Positions 1 to 9,476 of a stretch of DNA of 64,000 nucleotides are shown piece after piece. The translations under genes were made by a program, and so were the position numbers. Positions within the stretch are counted from its first letter, which is position 1; each line of letters opens with the position of its first letter. The notes beneath the pieces were generated by a model. That model made no database searches. It was not told where the DNA came from and was given only the letters and a program-made list of their open reading frames with translations. The stretch covers positions 4,526,001-4,590,000 of the forward strand of contig NZ_CP015596.1 in assembly GCF_001644575.1 (NCBI RefSeq), written 5' to 3'. The DNA is from Mycobacterium adipatum (GTDB taxonomy: Bacteria > Actinomycetota > Actinomycetes > Mycobacteriales > Mycobacteriaceae).

Positions 1-24
1 ACTGGTCAGACGGGTCCGGGTCCG

Positions 25-399
25 GTGAACACGGCACTGGTGTGGGCCGCGGTGATGGTGCTCGGCGGACTCGGAGCGGTGTGCCGGCTGTTGGTCGACC
101 GCACGGTATCGGGCCGGGTCAAGCTCGCCAACGGCCTCCCGGTGGGCACCCTGGCGGTGAACGTCAGCGGCGCCTGGCTGCTCGGCCTGCTCGGCGCGCT
201 GGCGTTGACGCCGCAGATCGCGCTGCTGGCCGGAACGGCGTTCGTCGGCGCCTACACGACGTTCTCCACCTGGATGCTGGAAACCCAGCGGCTGGCCGAG
301 GAACGACAGGGCGCCGCGGCGGCGGCCAACATCGTCGTCAGCATGGTGGCGGGGGTGGCGGCAGCCTGGCTGGGCCAGCTGACGGGACGGGCACTGTGA
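25..399 (+). CDS. crcB: CrcB/Fluc fluoride channel
   Basis: A 124-residue membrane protein of the CrcB/Fluc family, which exports fluoride passively as dual-topology dimers in the inner membrane. Four hydrophobic helices are visible at about residues 4-22, 42-60, 63-84 and 97-117. The conserved Asn46 lies in NVSGAWLLG and the family signature TTFSTW at 78-83. Length is typical. The GTG at 25 is the first usable start, but the window edge is only 24 bases upstream, so an earlier start cannot be fully excluded. Mycobacteria usually carry two adjacent crcB genes; the other would lie off the left edge. Its stop overlaps the start of the next gene (GTGA), so the two are probably cotranscribed. Confidence 0.9.
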   Translation: MNTALVWAAVMVLGGLGAVCRLLVDRTVSGRVKLANGLPVGTLAVNVSGAWLLGLLGALALTPQIALLAGTAFVGAYTTFSTWMLETQRLAEERQGAAAAANIVVSMVAGVAAAWLGQLTGRAL

Positions 400-1445
400 G
401 CGACGAACTGCTGAAACTGACCGCCTACTTCGGCGAGCGGCTGCGCGGGGAGCACGGCTTCGTCGCCGACGAACTGCTGGACCTCTTCGGCCGCGCCGCG
501 GTGTCCAACAGTGTGGTGCTGCGCGGTATCGGCGGATTCGGACCCAGCCATCAACTGCGCACCGACCGGTCGCTGTCCACCTCCGAGGACCTGCCCGTCG
601 CGGTGCTCGCGGTGGACACCGCGGAGCGCATCGCGAGCTTGGCGCCGCGGGTGGTCGCCGGCATCGCGCGGGGCATCGTGACCCTGGAGCGCGCCGGCAC
701 CGCCGTGCCGGGTTCGGACTCGGCAAAGCTCACGGTGTATGTCGGCCGGCAGACCCGGGTCGCCGGGCGGCCCGCCTACCGGGAGGTGTGCGCGCAGTTG
801 CACCGGATCGGATTCGCCGGTGCGGCAGCATTTCTCGGGGTGGACGGTACCGACCACGGGACGCGCCGGCGGGCCCGGTTCTTCAGCACCAACACCGCGG
901 TGCCGATGCTGATCACGGCCTCCGGCACCGCCGATCAGGTGGCGACGGCGCTGCCATGGCTTCGTCAGCTGCTGCCCGAGGCGACGATCACGGTGGAACG
1001 CGTGCAGCTCTGCAAGCGGGACGGCAGGCTGCTGGCCCGTCCGGCCGCGTTGCCCCCGGCCGATCCCGACGGGGTGCCGTTATGGCAGAAGCTGACCATC
1101 CACACCTCGGAGGACACCCTGCACGACGGCGTCCCGATCCACCGGGCGATCGTGGCGGCGCTGCGCGGCCGGCACGTCGTCGGCGGCGCGACTGCGCTGC
1201 GCGGGATCTGGGGTTTCCACGGCGATCACGAACCGCACGGCGACCGGTTGTTTCAGCTCGGACGTGAGGTCCCCGTCACAACCGTGGTGGTGGACACCCC
1301 CGCGCGGATCGCCGCGAGTTTCGATCTGATCGATGCGTTGACCGGGGCGCATGGCCTGGTCACGAGCGAAGTTGTGCCCGCACAGGTGTCGATTGACGGA
1401 GGCATGAAAAAGGGCGATCTGACCGTCGGACACCCGCCACGGTGA
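396..1445 (+). CDS. DUF190 protein with three repeats
   Basis: A soluble 349-residue protein made of three DUF190 repeats at about residues 2-110, 113-215 and 230-345. Repeats 1 and 3 carry the clearest family features: an L-x-x-Y/H-x-x-E start, R-G-I-x-G-F in the middle, and P-V-x-x-x-V-D-T towards the end; repeat 2 is more divergent. DUF190 has a ferredoxin-like, PII-like fold and is often found next to crcB, so a role in sensing or supporting fluoride export is plausible but unproven. The GTG start overlaps the crcB stop by four bases. Most family members have one domain, so three in tandem is notable. The function itself is unknown. Confidence 0.85.
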   Translation: MSDELLKLTAYFGERLRGEHGFVADELLDLFGRAAVSNSVVLRGIGGFGPSHQLRTDRSLSTSEDLPVAVLAVDTAERIASLAPRVVAGIARGIVTLERAGTAVPGSDSAKLTVYVGRQTRVAGRPAYREVCAQLHRIGFAGAAAFLGVDGTDHGTRRRARFFSTNTAVPMLITASGTADQVATALPWLRQLLPEATITVERVQLCKRDGRLLARPAALPPADPDGVPLWQKLTIHTSEDTLHDGVPIHRAIVAALRGRHVVGGATALRGIWGFHGDHEPHGDRLFQLGREVPVTTVVVDTPARIAASFDLIDALTGAHGLVTSEVVPAQVSIDGGMKKGDLTVGHPPR

Positions 1446-1452
1446 TCTCAGC

Positions 1453-1471
1453 TTCGGTAAGCCTACCCTGA
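1453..1471 (+). promoter_or_regulatory. IdeR iron box before mbtL
   Basis: The 19-mer TTCGGTAAGCCTACCCTGA agrees with the mycobacterial iron-dependent regulator consensus TTAGGTTAGSCTAACCTAA at 15 of 19 positions by my count, including both central half-site cores. It lies 30 bases before the mbtL start. This fits iron-repressed transcription of mbtL-mbtM-mbtN, as known for the mbt-2 locus. The match is read from the sequence; regulation by IdeR is inferred. Confidence 0.8.
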
Positions 1472-1500
1472 GTAAATTCTCAGGTGTAGGGTCGCCGAAC

Positions 1501-1770
1501 ATGGAAATGTCACATCCCGAAGCGGTCAAACCGGAGCTTCTGGCCATCCTGCGCGACGATCTCAACATCGACATCTCCCGGGTCTCCCGCGACTCCCGGC
1601 TCGTCGACGACGTCGGCATGGACTCGGTGGCTTTCGCGGTCGGCATGGTGGCCATCGAGGACCGTTTGGGCGCGGCGCTTTCCGAGGAAGATCTGCTCAG
1701 CTGCGAGACCCTCGGCGATCTGGAGACCGCGGTGCTGGCCAAACTGCCAGTGGATCAGGCGAACTCGTGA
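1501..1770 (+). CDS. mbtL: Mycobactin acyl carrier protein MbtL
   Basis: An 89-residue acyl carrier protein that holds the acyl chain destined for the lysine side chain of mycobactin. The phosphopantetheine attachment serine is Ser42 in GMDSVAF. It is the first gene of an iron-box-controlled operon followed by mbtM and mbtN, with mbtK convergent, the same order as the mbt-2 locus of M. tuberculosis (Rv1344-Rv1347c). MbtM loads the fatty acid, MbtN desaturates it and MbtK transfers it. The stop overlaps the mbtM start (GTGA). Small ACPs are hard to assign alone, but this context makes the call firm. Confidence 0.93.
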   Translation: MEMSHPEAVKPELLAILRDDLNIDISRVSRDSRLVDDVGMDSVAFAVGMVAIEDRLGAALSEEDLLSCETLGDLETAVLAKLPVDQANS

Positions 1771-3362
1771 CCGGCGCGCCGTGGGGGCTGGCGCAGGCGC
1801 TGACCGATGCGATGACCTCCAGCGACCGGGCGCTGGCGGTGCTCGACACCGACACCGGCACCTGGAACCGTCACCCGTGGGGCGAGATCCACGCGCGCGC
1901 CGAGAACGTGGCGGCCCGCATCTGCGCTGACGGCACACCCGCAGTCGGTCTCGTCGGTGAACCCACCGCAGAGTTCATCGCGGCCATCCCCGGCGCGTTT
2001 CTGGCCGGTGCGGCCGTCTCGATCCTGCCGGGGCCGGTGCGCGGTGCAGACCCGAAGCGCTGGGCGCGCGCCACCATGGAGCGATTCGCGGGCGTCGGGG
2101 TGCGCACGGTGTTCAGCCACGGCTCACATCTTCGTGAGCTGTCCGGCGTGGAAAGCGCTCTGGCGGTGCACGATATCGGTGCCGTCGCGCACCCGCGGCG
2201 GTCGAGCACGCACACCGGGATGGTGACCGGGACCGGCGCGGCAGTCCTGCAGGGCACCGCGGGTTCCACCGGCACGCCGCGCACGGCTCAGCTGTCGCAC
2301 GAGGCGGTGCTGGCCAATATCGGCGCGCTGGTCGAGCGCGTCGGGGTCACCGATGCCGACTGCGGCCACTCCTGGCTGCCGCTGTACCACGACATGGGCT
2401 TGTCGTTCCTGCTGACCCACGCGCTGGCGGGCGCGGATCTCTGGCAGGCACCGACGTCGGCCTTCTCGTCGTCTCCGTTCGGGTGGATCACCTGGCTCAC
2501 CGAGAGCCGTGCGTCGATCACGGCGGCACCGAACATGGCCTACAACATCATCGGCAAGTACGCGGGACTGGTCAGCGAGGCCGACCTGTCGAACCTGCGC
2601 TTCGCGCTCAACGGTGGAGAACCCGTGGACTGCGACGGCAGCCGGACCTTCGCCACCGAGATGGCCAGGTTCGGGCTGTCCCCCGCCGCGCTGGCCCCGT
2701 CCTACGGTCTGGCCGAATCGAACTGTGCGGTGGCGGTGCCGCGGCCCGGCGGTGGACTGCTGGTCGACGAGATCCAGATCGTCACCGATGACGGCGGTCA
2801 CCGACGCAAGCACGCCGTGCTGGGCGAGGCCATCCCCGGGATGCAGATCCGTATCGCACCCAACGAGCAGTTCAACGCCGACGTCGCCGACCGCGAGGTC
2901 GGCGAGGTGCAGATCCGCGGCACCTCGATGATGAGCGGCTATCTGGGCGAACAGTCCATCGAGCCCCAAAATTGGTTCCCCACCGGTGATATCGGCTACT
3001 TCCTGGACGGACGCCTGGTCATCTGCGGTCGCGCCAAGGAGATCATCACCGTCGCCGGGCGCAACATCTTCCCGACCGAGATCGAGAACGTGGCCGCCCG
3101 GGTCGACGGGGTCCGGGCCGGTGCCGTCGTGGCCGTCGGGACCGACGGTCCGGCCGCCCGTCCCGGGCTGGTGATCGCCGCGGAGTTCAAGGGCGCCGAT
3201 GAACCCGCCGCCCGCACCGCGCTGGTCGAGCTGATCGCCTCCGAATGCGGTGTGGTTCCCGCCGATGTCGTCTTCATGCGGCCCGGATCGCTTCCCCGGA
3301 CGTCGTCGGGCAAGCTGCGCCGGCTCGAAGTCAAGCGCAATCTGGAGGGTGCAGGACAGTGA
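1767..3362 (+). CDS. mbtM: Mycobactin fatty acid-AMP ligase MbtM
   Basis: A 531-residue member of the ANL adenylating superfamily (fatty acyl-AMP ligase branch, FadD33/MbtM). It activates a fatty acid with ATP and loads it onto MbtL. Visible motifs are the phosphate-binding loop [12 protein letters not shown] near residue 165, the A5-type YGLAES near residue 313, the GDIGY motif with downstream ICGRAKEII, and the C-terminal SGKLRR carrying the catalytic lysine. Length is normal. The GTG start overlaps the mbtL stop and its own stop overlaps the mbtN start, so translation of the three genes is probably coupled. Confidence 0.93.
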   Translation: MTGAPWGLAQALTDAMTSSDRALAVLDTDTGTWNRHPWGEIHARAENVAARICADGTPAVGLVGEPTAEFIAAIPGAFLAGAAVSILPGPVRGADPKRWARATMERFAGVGVRTVFSHGSHLRELSGVESALAVHDIGAVAHPRRSSTHTGMVTGTGAAVLQGTAGSTGTPRTAQLSHEAVLANIGALVERVGVTDADCGHSWLPLYHDMGLSFLLTHALAGADLWQAPTSAFSSSPFGWITWLTESRASITAAPNMAYNIIGKYAGLVSEADLSNLRFALNGGEPVDCDGSRTFATEMARFGLSPAALAPSYGLAESNCAVAVPRPGGGLLVDEIQIVTDDGGHRRKHAVLGEAIPGMQIRIAPNEQFNADVADREVGEVQIRGTSMMSGYLGEQSIEPQNWFPTGDIGYFLDGRLVICGRAKEIITVAGRNIFPTEIENVAARVDGVRAGAVVAVGTDGPAARPGLVIAAEFKGADEPAARTALVELIASECGVVPADVVFMRPGSLPRTSSGKLRRLEVKRNLEGAGQ

Positions 3363-4540
3363 CCACCGCCATCGACGTCACCGAACCGAATGCGCCGGCC
3401 GACTTCGAGCAGTTGCTCGGCCGGGTCTTCGACGACCGCGTCCGGGCCTGGACCGCCGAGGCCGAACGCACCGAGAAGTTCCCCCGCGAGCTCATCGAAT
3501 ATCTGGGCGCCGAAGGCGTTTTCGCGGCCAAATGGGGCGATTCCGAGCACCCCGACGTGGCCAAAGTGATCGCGCTCGCACTGGAACTGGGCAAGCTGGG
3601 ATCGGCCGGCATCGCGGTGGGGGTCAGTCTGCACGACTCGGCCATCGCGCTGTTGCGCCGATTCGGGCGCTCGCAGCATCTGCGCGAGATCACCGAACAG
3701 GCCATCCGCGGCGAGGTCGTGCTGTGCGTGGGGGCTTCCGAGGAGTCCGGCGGGTCGGACCTCCAGATCGTCGAGACCAAAGTCCGTTCGGTCCGCGACG
3801 GTTTCGAGGTGAAGGGCATCAAGAAGTTCGTCTCGCTCTCCCCCATCGCCGACTATGTGCTGGCCGTCGCGCGCAACGTCGACAACGACCCGGACAGCCG
3901 GCACGGCAACGTCGTCGTCATCGCCATCCCGCTGCGCGGGCCCGGAGTCCAGGTCCAGCGGCCCTACCACAAGGTCGGCGCCGGTCCGCTGGACACCGCC
4001 GCGGTGCACATCGACACCTGGGTACCCGCCGAGGCCCTGGTGGCCAGGGCCGGGATCGGTCTGGCCGCGATCTCCTGGGGACTCGCCCACGAGCGCATGT
4101 CGGTGGCCGGACAGATCGCCGGCAACTGCCAGCGGGTGTTGGGAATCACATTGGCCCGCATGATGAACCGCAGCCAGTTCGGGCACACCCTGTACCAGCA
4201 CCAGGCGCTGCGGATGCGGATGGCCGATCTGCAGGCGCGGGTGGAGATGCTGCGCCACGCGCTCACCGGGATCGCCGCCGGCGGGAAGCTCGACCTGCGC
4301 ACCGCGGCGGCGATGAAGGTGTGCGCGGCCCGGCTCGGCGAGGAAGTGGTCTCCGAGTGCATGCACATCTTCGGCGGCACAGGCTATCTGATCGACGAGA
4401 CACCGCTGGGACGGTGGTGGCGCGACATGAAACTGGCACGCGTCGGCGGCGGCACCGATGAGGTGCTGTGGGAACTGGTCGCCGCCGCGATGAAACCGGA
4501 TTTCGACGGCTACGAGGAGATGATGCGCTCGGCGTCCTGA
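3359..4540 (+). CDS. mbtN: Mycobactin acyl-ACP dehydrogenase MbtN
   Basis: A 393-residue flavin-dependent acyl-CoA dehydrogenase-fold protein (FadE14/MbtN), which introduces the 2,3-double bond into the MbtL-bound acyl chain. The sequence shows the N-terminal helical domain, the middle beta domain (ESGGSDL near residue 130), and the C-terminal helical domain with [12 protein letters not shown] and [11 protein letters not shown] 3359 was chosen because it overlaps the mbtM stop (GTGA); the open frame extends upstream, but only inside mbtM. It is the last gene of the operon and converges on mbtK with five bases between stops. Confidence 0.92.
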   Translation: MTTAIDVTEPNAPADFEQLLGRVFDDRVRAWTAEAERTEKFPRELIEYLGAEGVFAAKWGDSEHPDVAKVIALALELGKLGSAGIAVGVSLHDSAIALLRRFGRSQHLREITEQAIRGEVVLCVGASEESGGSDLQIVETKVRSVRDGFEVKGIKKFVSLSPIADYVLAVARNVDNDPDSRHGNVVVIAIPLRGPGVQVQRPYHKVGAGPLDTAAVHIDTWVPAEALVARAGIGLAAISWGLAHERMSVAGQIAGNCQRVLGITLARMMNRSQFGHTLYQHQALRMRMADLQARVEMLRHALTGIAAGGKLDLRTAAAMKVCAARLGEEVVSECMHIFGGTGYLIDETPLGRWWRDMKLARVGGGTDEVLWELVAAAMKPDFDGYEEMMRSAS

Positions 4541-4545
4541 CGCAG

Positions 4546-5175
4546 CTACTTGTGTGCCGGGACGTCCTCGGGGGTACGCGGGAAGACGTACAGGGCCATC
4601 GTGCGATTCGCCATCCGGTGCTCGCCGAGGAAACTGCAGCCCACGTACTCGACGAGCCGGCGCGCGCCGATATTGCGGTGGTCCGGGTCGAACATGACAC
4701 GCCGGCACTCGGGTTCCCTGGCGAACATATCCTTCAGCAGCCGCGGCAGCATCAGCGGTGCGATGCCGCGGTTGACCAGTTTGGTGTCCGCGATCGCGGC
4801 GTGCATGCCGAGGTCGTGCGGGTGGGCGTCGTAGCGGGTTGCGATGGAATCCTTTGCGGCCCGGTACAGCTCGACGTAACCGATGTCCTCACCCTTGCGG
4901 CTGGTGAGAAATGGGCGGGAGAACGTCCCAGCCAGTTGGGCTTTCAGATACAGCCGCCAGCGCTCCGGCGGCCATGCGTACTCCCAGGCCTGGGCGAGGT
5001 GCGGGAGGTTCATCCACTCCGAGATCATCTCGGCATCGGTATCCGGGTCTACCAGTCGCGCGGCGTAGGGCGCATCGATGTCCGGTATCTGCGGCGGGCC
5101 GACCCGCCGCACGGCGTCCGGGAGGTCGGTGAGTTCACGCGGGAGAATCGGCAGTGCCTCGTCAGTGTCGATCAT
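4546..5175 (-). CDS. mbtK: Mycobactin lysine N-acyltransferase MbtK
   Basis: A 209-residue GNAT-fold acyltransferase (Rv1347c/MbtK family) that moves the long acyl chain from MbtL to N6 of the mycobactin lysine. His125 (GMHAAIAD) and Asp163 (FDPDHRN) align by position with the catalytic His/Asp pair I recall for the M. tuberculosis enzyme. ATG 5175 gives the family's usual length; the open frame continues upstream without support. A half-site resembling the iron box (AGCCTACCCA, 5186-5195) lies just upstream, but it is too weak to call. The gene converges on the mbtLMN operon. Confidence 0.92.
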   Translation of the reverse strand: MIDTDEALPILPRELTDLPDAVRRVGPPQIPDIDAPYAARLVDPDTDAEMISEWMNLPHLAQAWEYAWPPERWRLYLKAQLAGTFSRPFLTSRKGEDIGYVELYRAAKDSIATRYDAHPHDLGMHAAIADTKLVNRGIAPLMLPRLLKDMFAREPECRRVMFDPDHRNIGARRLVEYVGCSFLGEHRMANRTMALYVFPRTPEDVPAHK

Positions 5176-5280
5176 TTGAGGCCCGAGCCTACCCAACGCG
5201 GGGAATGCTGAGGGGTCTACGCGCCCGGAACGGCACGGGTCGCCGGCCTGTCGGGCACCCGCACGGGGCAAGATGGACCC

Positions 5281-5490
5281 ATGGCCCGCGACCCGGTCGA
5301 GGAACTACGCCGCTGGGAAGACTCCGGCGCGCACTGGCAGGTGGTGGCCCGCACGCCAGACCGGCTGACCATAGCCCTGCTGCGGTGCGACGGCGGCGAG
5401 GAGGTGGAACGGCTGGTCTCCGATGACCCCGCGCTGCTGGCGTTCGTCGGGACGCGGGATCGCTCCGACGGACTGACACCGGACACCTAG
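5281..5490 (+). CDS. Small conserved actinobacterial protein
   Basis: A 69-residue soluble protein of unknown function, with no signal peptide or membrane segment. The sequence is compact and well structured in composition, with a recognisable [10 protein letters not shown] start and a LLRCDGGEE core. I know this as a small conserved mycobacterial hypothetical without an assigned role. It ends 11 bases before the patatin gene, so the two may be cotranscribed. Confidence 0.7.
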   Translation: MARDPVEELRRWEDSGAHWQVVARTPDRLTIALLRCDGGEEVERLVSDDPALLAFVGTRDRSDGLTPDT

Positions 5491-5501
5491 AGTCTCTGAC
5501 T

Positions 5502-7148
5502 GTGCAGACCCCCATCCCCGACGCCGAGCCGGCCGACTCCGCCGAGGAGCAGGAGAACGCCGAGGCGCTCGGCGCGGACCTGCCCTCCGGCGAGCCGGCA
5601 CTGGCGCTGCAGAAGATGGAGAACCGGCTGGTCCGGCTGAACCTGGCGCACCCGGACGTGCTCAGCGCCGAGCAGCTGCGCAAGCTGCGCTACCTGCTGA
5701 ATTTCGCCAAGCTCGCCGATTTCGAGCCGGGTGCGGCCGGTCCGGGTGGCCGACGCGGGCGCGGTGACGTGTCGGTGGGCGCCGAGCAGAGCGGCTGGCA
5801 GTCCCGGGTAACCGACGCCCTGCACGGACCGCTGCGCGAGGAGAAGCACGGGGCATCCGCGCTCGTCGCCGCGCGGGAGGTGCTCAACGCGCTCACCGAG
5901 GACCAGGATGCCCAGCGGCTCCAGCTCGCCGACCGGCACGGCAGTCTGTTCGCCCTGGCCGAACTGGACGCGGAGGTCGGGCACAAGAAGCTGGTGACGG
6001 TGCTCGGCGGTAGCGGCGGGGCCGGCTTCGTCTATATCGGCGGGATGCAGCGGCTGCTGGAAGCCGGGCAGGTGCCCGATTACCTGGTCGGCTCATCCAT
6101 CGGATCGGTGATCGGTTCGGTGATGGCCCGCACGCTGCCCGTGCCGATCGAGGAGTACGTGGCATGGGCGAAGACGGTGTCCTACCGCGCCATCCTCGGA
6201 CCCGAGCAGATGCGCCGCAAACACGGACTCACCGGGGTCTTTTCGCTGCGCTTCGACCAGTTTGCGGATGCGCTGTTCACGCGCCCCGACGGCGAGCAGC
6301 TGCGGATGGCGGATCTGGGGATCCCGTTCGACGCGGTGATCGCCGGGGTACGCAGGCAACCGTTCGCCGCCCTGCCCGCCAAGTTCCGCCATCAGGAGCT
6401 CGCGGTGCTCAAGCTGCGGACGCTGCCGTTTCTGCCGATCGGGGTCGGCCCCGAGGTGGCGGCCCGGTTGTGGCAGGCCGCCGCGTTCATCGATTCACGG
6501 GTGGTCAAGGCGGTCGTGGTCGGCGGCGACGACCTCACCCGCGACGTCAATGTCGTTGACGCCGCTTCGTTCTCGTCGGCGATCCCCGGTGTGCTGCACC
6601 ACGAGACCCGGGACCCACGGATGCTCCCGATTCTGGACGAGATGCTGGCCGCCAACGATGTCGCGGCGTTCGTCGACGGCGGCACCGCCAGTAACGTGCC
6701 GGTGGAGTTGGCCTGGAAGCGGATCCGCGACGGCAGGCTCGGCACCCGTAACGCCTGCTATCTGGCTTTCGACAGTTTCCATCCGCAGTGGGATCCGCGC
6801 CATCTTTGGCTGGTGCCCATCGCGCAGGCCATCCAGCTGCAGATGGTGCGCAATCTGCCCTACTCCGACCACATCGTCCGGTTCTCGCCCACCTTGTCAC
6901 CGGTGAACCTGGCGCCGTCACCGGGTTCCATCGACCGCGCGTGTGCGTGGGGGTACAAGCGGGTCAACAAGGCTATCCCGATCACCTCGGCTCTGCTGCA
7001 ACCGATTTGGTGGGAGGAGACGCCCGCATCGGCCGGGCGTGGTCCGATGGTGTCGACATCGGCCGCACCCCCGATGAGCGAGGTGCTCTCCGAGGCGGAG
7101 CGGCCGCGCAACAGGTTCGAGCGCTGGCGCAACCGCTACCTCACCTAG
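5502..7148 (+). CDS. Patatin-like phospholipase
   Basis: A 548-residue patatin-family lipid acyl hydrolase. The glycine-rich oxyanion loop GGSGGAG lies near residue 170, the nucleophile elbow G-S-S-I-G places the catalytic serine at Ser199, and the dyad aspartate is Asp392 in VDGG. About 160 N-terminal residues precede the patatin domain, and a long C-terminal region follows, resembling the large mycobacterial patatins (Rv3091 type). The substrate is probably a phospholipid or neutral lipid; neither the substrate nor the location can be read from the sequence. The start is GTG. The stop codon region overlaps the convergent DUF2237 gene by four bases. Confidence 0.85.
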   Translation: MQTPIPDAEPADSAEEQENAEALGADLPSGEPALALQKMENRLVRLNLAHPDVLSAEQLRKLRYLLNFAKLADFEPGAAGPGGRRGRGDVSVGAEQSGWQSRVTDALHGPLREEKHGASALVAAREVLNALTEDQDAQRLQLADRHGSLFALAELDAEVGHKKLVTVLGGSGGAGFVYIGGMQRLLEAGQVPDYLVGSSIGSVIGSVMARTLPVPIEEYVAWAKTVSYRAILGPEQMRRKHGLTGVFSLRFDQFADALFTRPDGEQLRMADLGIPFDAVIAGVRRQPFAALPAKFRHQELAVLKLRTLPFLPIGVGPEVAARLWQAAAFIDSRVVKAVVVGGDDLTRDVNVVDAASFSSAIPGVLHHETRDPRMLPILDEMLAANDVAAFVDGGTASNVPVELAWKRIRDGRLGTRNACYLAFDSFHPQWDPRHLWLVPIAQAIQLQMVRNLPYSDHIVRFSPTLSPVNLAPSPGSIDRACAWGYKRVNKAIPITSALLQPIWWEETPASAGRGPMVSTSAAPPMSEVLSEAERPRNRFERWRNRYLT

Positions 7149-7540
7149 AGGTCGCTGGCGTCATCGGGAACGTCCACGGCGTGTTCGGCGAGGGCCTCCA
7201 ACCCGACGACCTGCAGGGTGCTCTCGTGGGTGCAGGCCAGCACCACCGGGGCTGCGCAGCCGTCCTGGTAGGCGCGCAACCAGTTCACCGCGGTGACACA
7301 CCAGCGGTCGCCGGGCGTCAGGCCGGGGAACCGGTACTGCGGCATCGGCGTGCTGAGGTCATTGCCGATCGAGCGTTGGTGTTCCAGGAATTCGGCGGTC
7401 ACCACCGCGCAGATGGTGTGCAGGCCCACATCCTCGGGGCCCGTCGAGCAGCAGCCGTCACGGTAGAAGCCGGTCACCGGATCGGTGCCGCACGGCTCCA
7501 GCGGTCCGCCCAGCACATTGAGTTCGGGTTCCTCGGGCAT
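7145..7540 (-). CDS. DUF2237 family protein
   Basis: A 131-residue soluble protein matching the DUF2237 family: an early NVLGGPLEPC segment, GFYRDGCC, then H-T-I-C-A-V-V-T and a PGDRWCVTA motif. The several conserved cysteines suggest metal or redox binding, but no biochemical role is established. ATG 7540 starts directly before the conserved block, so the longer upstream frame is unlikely. It converges on the patatin gene with a four-base overlap and is followed upstream by the nag genes on the same strand. Confidence 0.8.
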   Translation of the reverse strand: MPEEPELNVLGGPLEPCGTDPVTGFYRDGCCSTGPEDVGLHTICAVVTAEFLEHQRSIGNDLSTPMPQYRFPGLTPGDRWCVTAVNWLRAYQDGCAAPVVLACTHESTLQVVGLEALAEHAVDVPDDASDL

Positions 7541-7565
7541 GACCCCATCATGGCGCATGCCGGCG

Positions 7566-8690
7566 TCAGACCCACGCCCCCCGGTGCAGAACACCCGTCA
7601 CGGCGAGATCCTCGTCGAGGGCCACCAGATCGGCGGTGGCTCCGGGTGTCAACTCGCCCGTCGGGAGCCCGAGCGCACGGGCCGGGTTGATCGAGGATTG
7701 GGCGACCGCCTGCAGCAGTGCCTCATCGGGCGCCAATCCGCTGTGCCGAACGGCGAACCGGAACACCCGGTCCATGGTGGCGGTGCTGCCCGCGATGGTG
7801 TCGGTGCCCGCGACGCGCGCCACCCCGCCGACCACATCGACCCCCAGCGGGCCCAGTTCGTAGCGTCCGTCGGACATCCCGGTGGCCGCCATGGCATCGG
7901 TGACCAGCGAGACGCGCTGGGCACCAACGCTTTGGGTGACGAACCGGTAGATCGCCGGATCGATGTGGACGCCGTCGGTGATCTGCTCGACGCTCACCCG
8001 GGCATCCTCCAGCAGCGCGACGACCGGCCCTGGCTCGCGCCGGTCGATCGGGCGCATGGCATTGAAGAGGTGGGTGCCCACGGTGGCGCCGGCCTCGATG
8101 GCCGAGCGGGTCTGTGCGTAGCTGGCTTCGGTGTGCCCGACCGCGACGACCACACCCGCAGCGGTCAATTGTGCGATCGCCGCCAGTGCGCCCTCGCGTT
8201 CGGGCGCCAGTGTCACCATCGCGATGGCGCCGTCGGCGGCGGCGAGCACCCGGTCGATCTCCTCCGGATCCGGGTCCCGCATCAGCGCGGGCTGGTGCGC
8301 CCCACACCGGTGCACCGACAGCCACGGCCCTTCCAGATGGATCCCGGCCAACACGCCGGCACGCACGTCGGCGGCCAAACTGCGCACCTGCCACAGCAAT
8401 TCGACCGGTGCCGCGGTGACGAGCGAGGCGAGCAGGGTGGTGGTGCCGTGCCTGCGGTGCAGCGCGGCCGCCGTCGCGGTCTGCTGCGCCGAGGCGGCCG
8501 AGAAGTTCGCGCCACCGCCACCGTGCAGATGCGTGTCGACGAAACCGGGCACCACGACGGCCGCCGTGCGATCGGCCGGGCCCGGCGGGCTCCCGGCACC
8601 GAGGGCGCGCACCGTGGTGCCGGCCACGTTGATCCAGCCGGGCCGCAACAGATCCGCGCCCGTCAGCAAGGTGTCGGCGGCCAGCAGCAC
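7566..8690 (-). CDS. nagA: N-acetylglucosamine-6-phosphate deacetylase
   Basis: A 374-residue amidohydrolase that removes acetate from N-acetylglucosamine-6-phosphate, the first cytosolic step of GlcNAc use. Visible metal and substrate motifs are DTHLHGGGG near residue 52, HLEGPW, VGHTEA, THLFNAM, ITDGVH and VTDAMAATG. Length is standard. It is the last gene of a crr-nagB-nagA operon on the minus strand; its GTG start directly follows the nagB stop with no gap. The divergent EIICB gene supplies uptake, so the locus makes a complete GlcNAc pathway. Confidence 0.93.
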   Translation of the reverse strand: MLLAADTLLTGADLLRPGWINVAGTTVRALGAGSPPGPADRTAAVVVPGFVDTHLHGGGGANFSAASAQQTATAAALHRRHGTTTLLASLVTAAPVELLWQVRSLAADVRAGVLAGIHLEGPWLSVHRCGAHQPALMRDPDPEEIDRVLAAADGAIAMVTLAPEREGALAAIAQLTAAGVVVAVGHTEASYAQTRSAIEAGATVGTHLFNAMRPIDRREPGPVVALLEDARVSVEQITDGVHIDPAIYRFVTQSVGAQRVSLVTDAMAATGMSDGRYELGPLGVDVVGGVARVAGTDTIAGSTATMDRVFRFAVRHSGLAPDEALLQAVAQSSINPARALGLPTGELTPGATADLVALDEDLAVTGVLHRGAWV

Positions 8691-9476
8691 TCAGATACCC
8701 TGCCAATCGGGTTTGGACCGGTAGGTCTCGCGGTAGTAGTCGGCCAGCTGCAGGCGCCGCGCGGCGGCGTCGTCGAGCAGCACCGTCACGTGGGGATGGT
8801 GCTGCAGCACGCTTGCCGGCCACATCGCACTCACCGCGCCCTCGACGAGGTGGTGCACGGCCTCGGCCTTCTGCCGACCGGTCGCGACCAGCACGATGTG
8901 GCGGGCGTCGAGGATGGTGGCCAGCCCCTGGGTCAGGCAGTGGGTGGGCACCGCGTCGATATCGTCGCCGAAGAACCGGGCATTGTCCGAACGGGTCTGC
9001 GCGGTCAGGGTTTTGATGCGGGTTCGCGAGGCCAGCGAGGATCCGGGTTCGTTGAAACCGATATGCCCGTCGGTGCCGATGCCGAGGATCTGCAGGTCGA
9101 TACCGCCGGCCGCGCGGATCGCCTCCTCGTAGGCGGTGCAGGCGGCCGGAATGTCGGCGGCCAGCCCGTCGGGCCCCTGCACCGCACCGGGCGCGAAATC
9201 CATCCGGGACACGAACACGTCGTCGATGACGTTGCGGTAGCGTTCCGGGTGTTCGGCGGGCAGACCGACGTACTCGTCGAGGGTGAATCCGCGGACCCGT
9301 CCGAACGACAGCTGCCCTGCCGCACAACGGGACACGAGTTCGTCGTAGATCGCCAGCGGGGAGGACCCGGTGGCCAGCCCGAGCACAGCGTCGGGCTTGC
9401 GGTGCAGCAGCGCGCCGATCGCGTCGGCGGCCAGCGTGCCGATCTCGGACGGACCGCCGACGATGATGACCTCCAT
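8691..9476 (-). CDS. nagB: Glucosamine-6-phosphate deaminase
   Basis: A 261-residue NagB that converts glucosamine-6-phosphate to fructose-6-phosphate and ammonia. The sequence carries the substrate loop LGLATGSSPLAIYDEL, the DEYVGL motif, and GIGTDGHIGFNEPGSS with the catalytic histidine region. Length is normal. The ATG overlaps the stop of the upstream EIIA gene (TGATG), and the nagA gene begins directly after its own stop, so the three genes are tightly coupled. Confidence 0.94.
   Translation of the reverse strand: MEVIIVGGPSEIGTLAADAIGALLHRKPDAVLGLATGSSPLAIYDELVSRCAAGQLSFGRVRGFTLDEYVGLPAEHPERYRNVIDDVFVSRMDFAPGAVQGPDGLAADIPAACTAYEEAIRAAGGIDLQILGIGTDGHIGFNEPGSSLASRTRIKTLTAQTRSDNARFFGDDIDAVPTHCLTQGLATILDARHIVLVATGRQKAEAVHHLVEGAVSAMWPASVLQHHPHVTVLLDDAAARRLQLADYYRETYRSKPDWQGI

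Noticed and set aside
2996..4708. 570-codon minus-strand frame across mbtM and mbtN
   Set aside because: It is antisense to two well-recognised mycobactin genes and shows no domain.
5186..5195. Possible iron box before mbtK
   Set aside because: AGCCTACCCA matches only one half of the IdeR consensus and the other half is lost.
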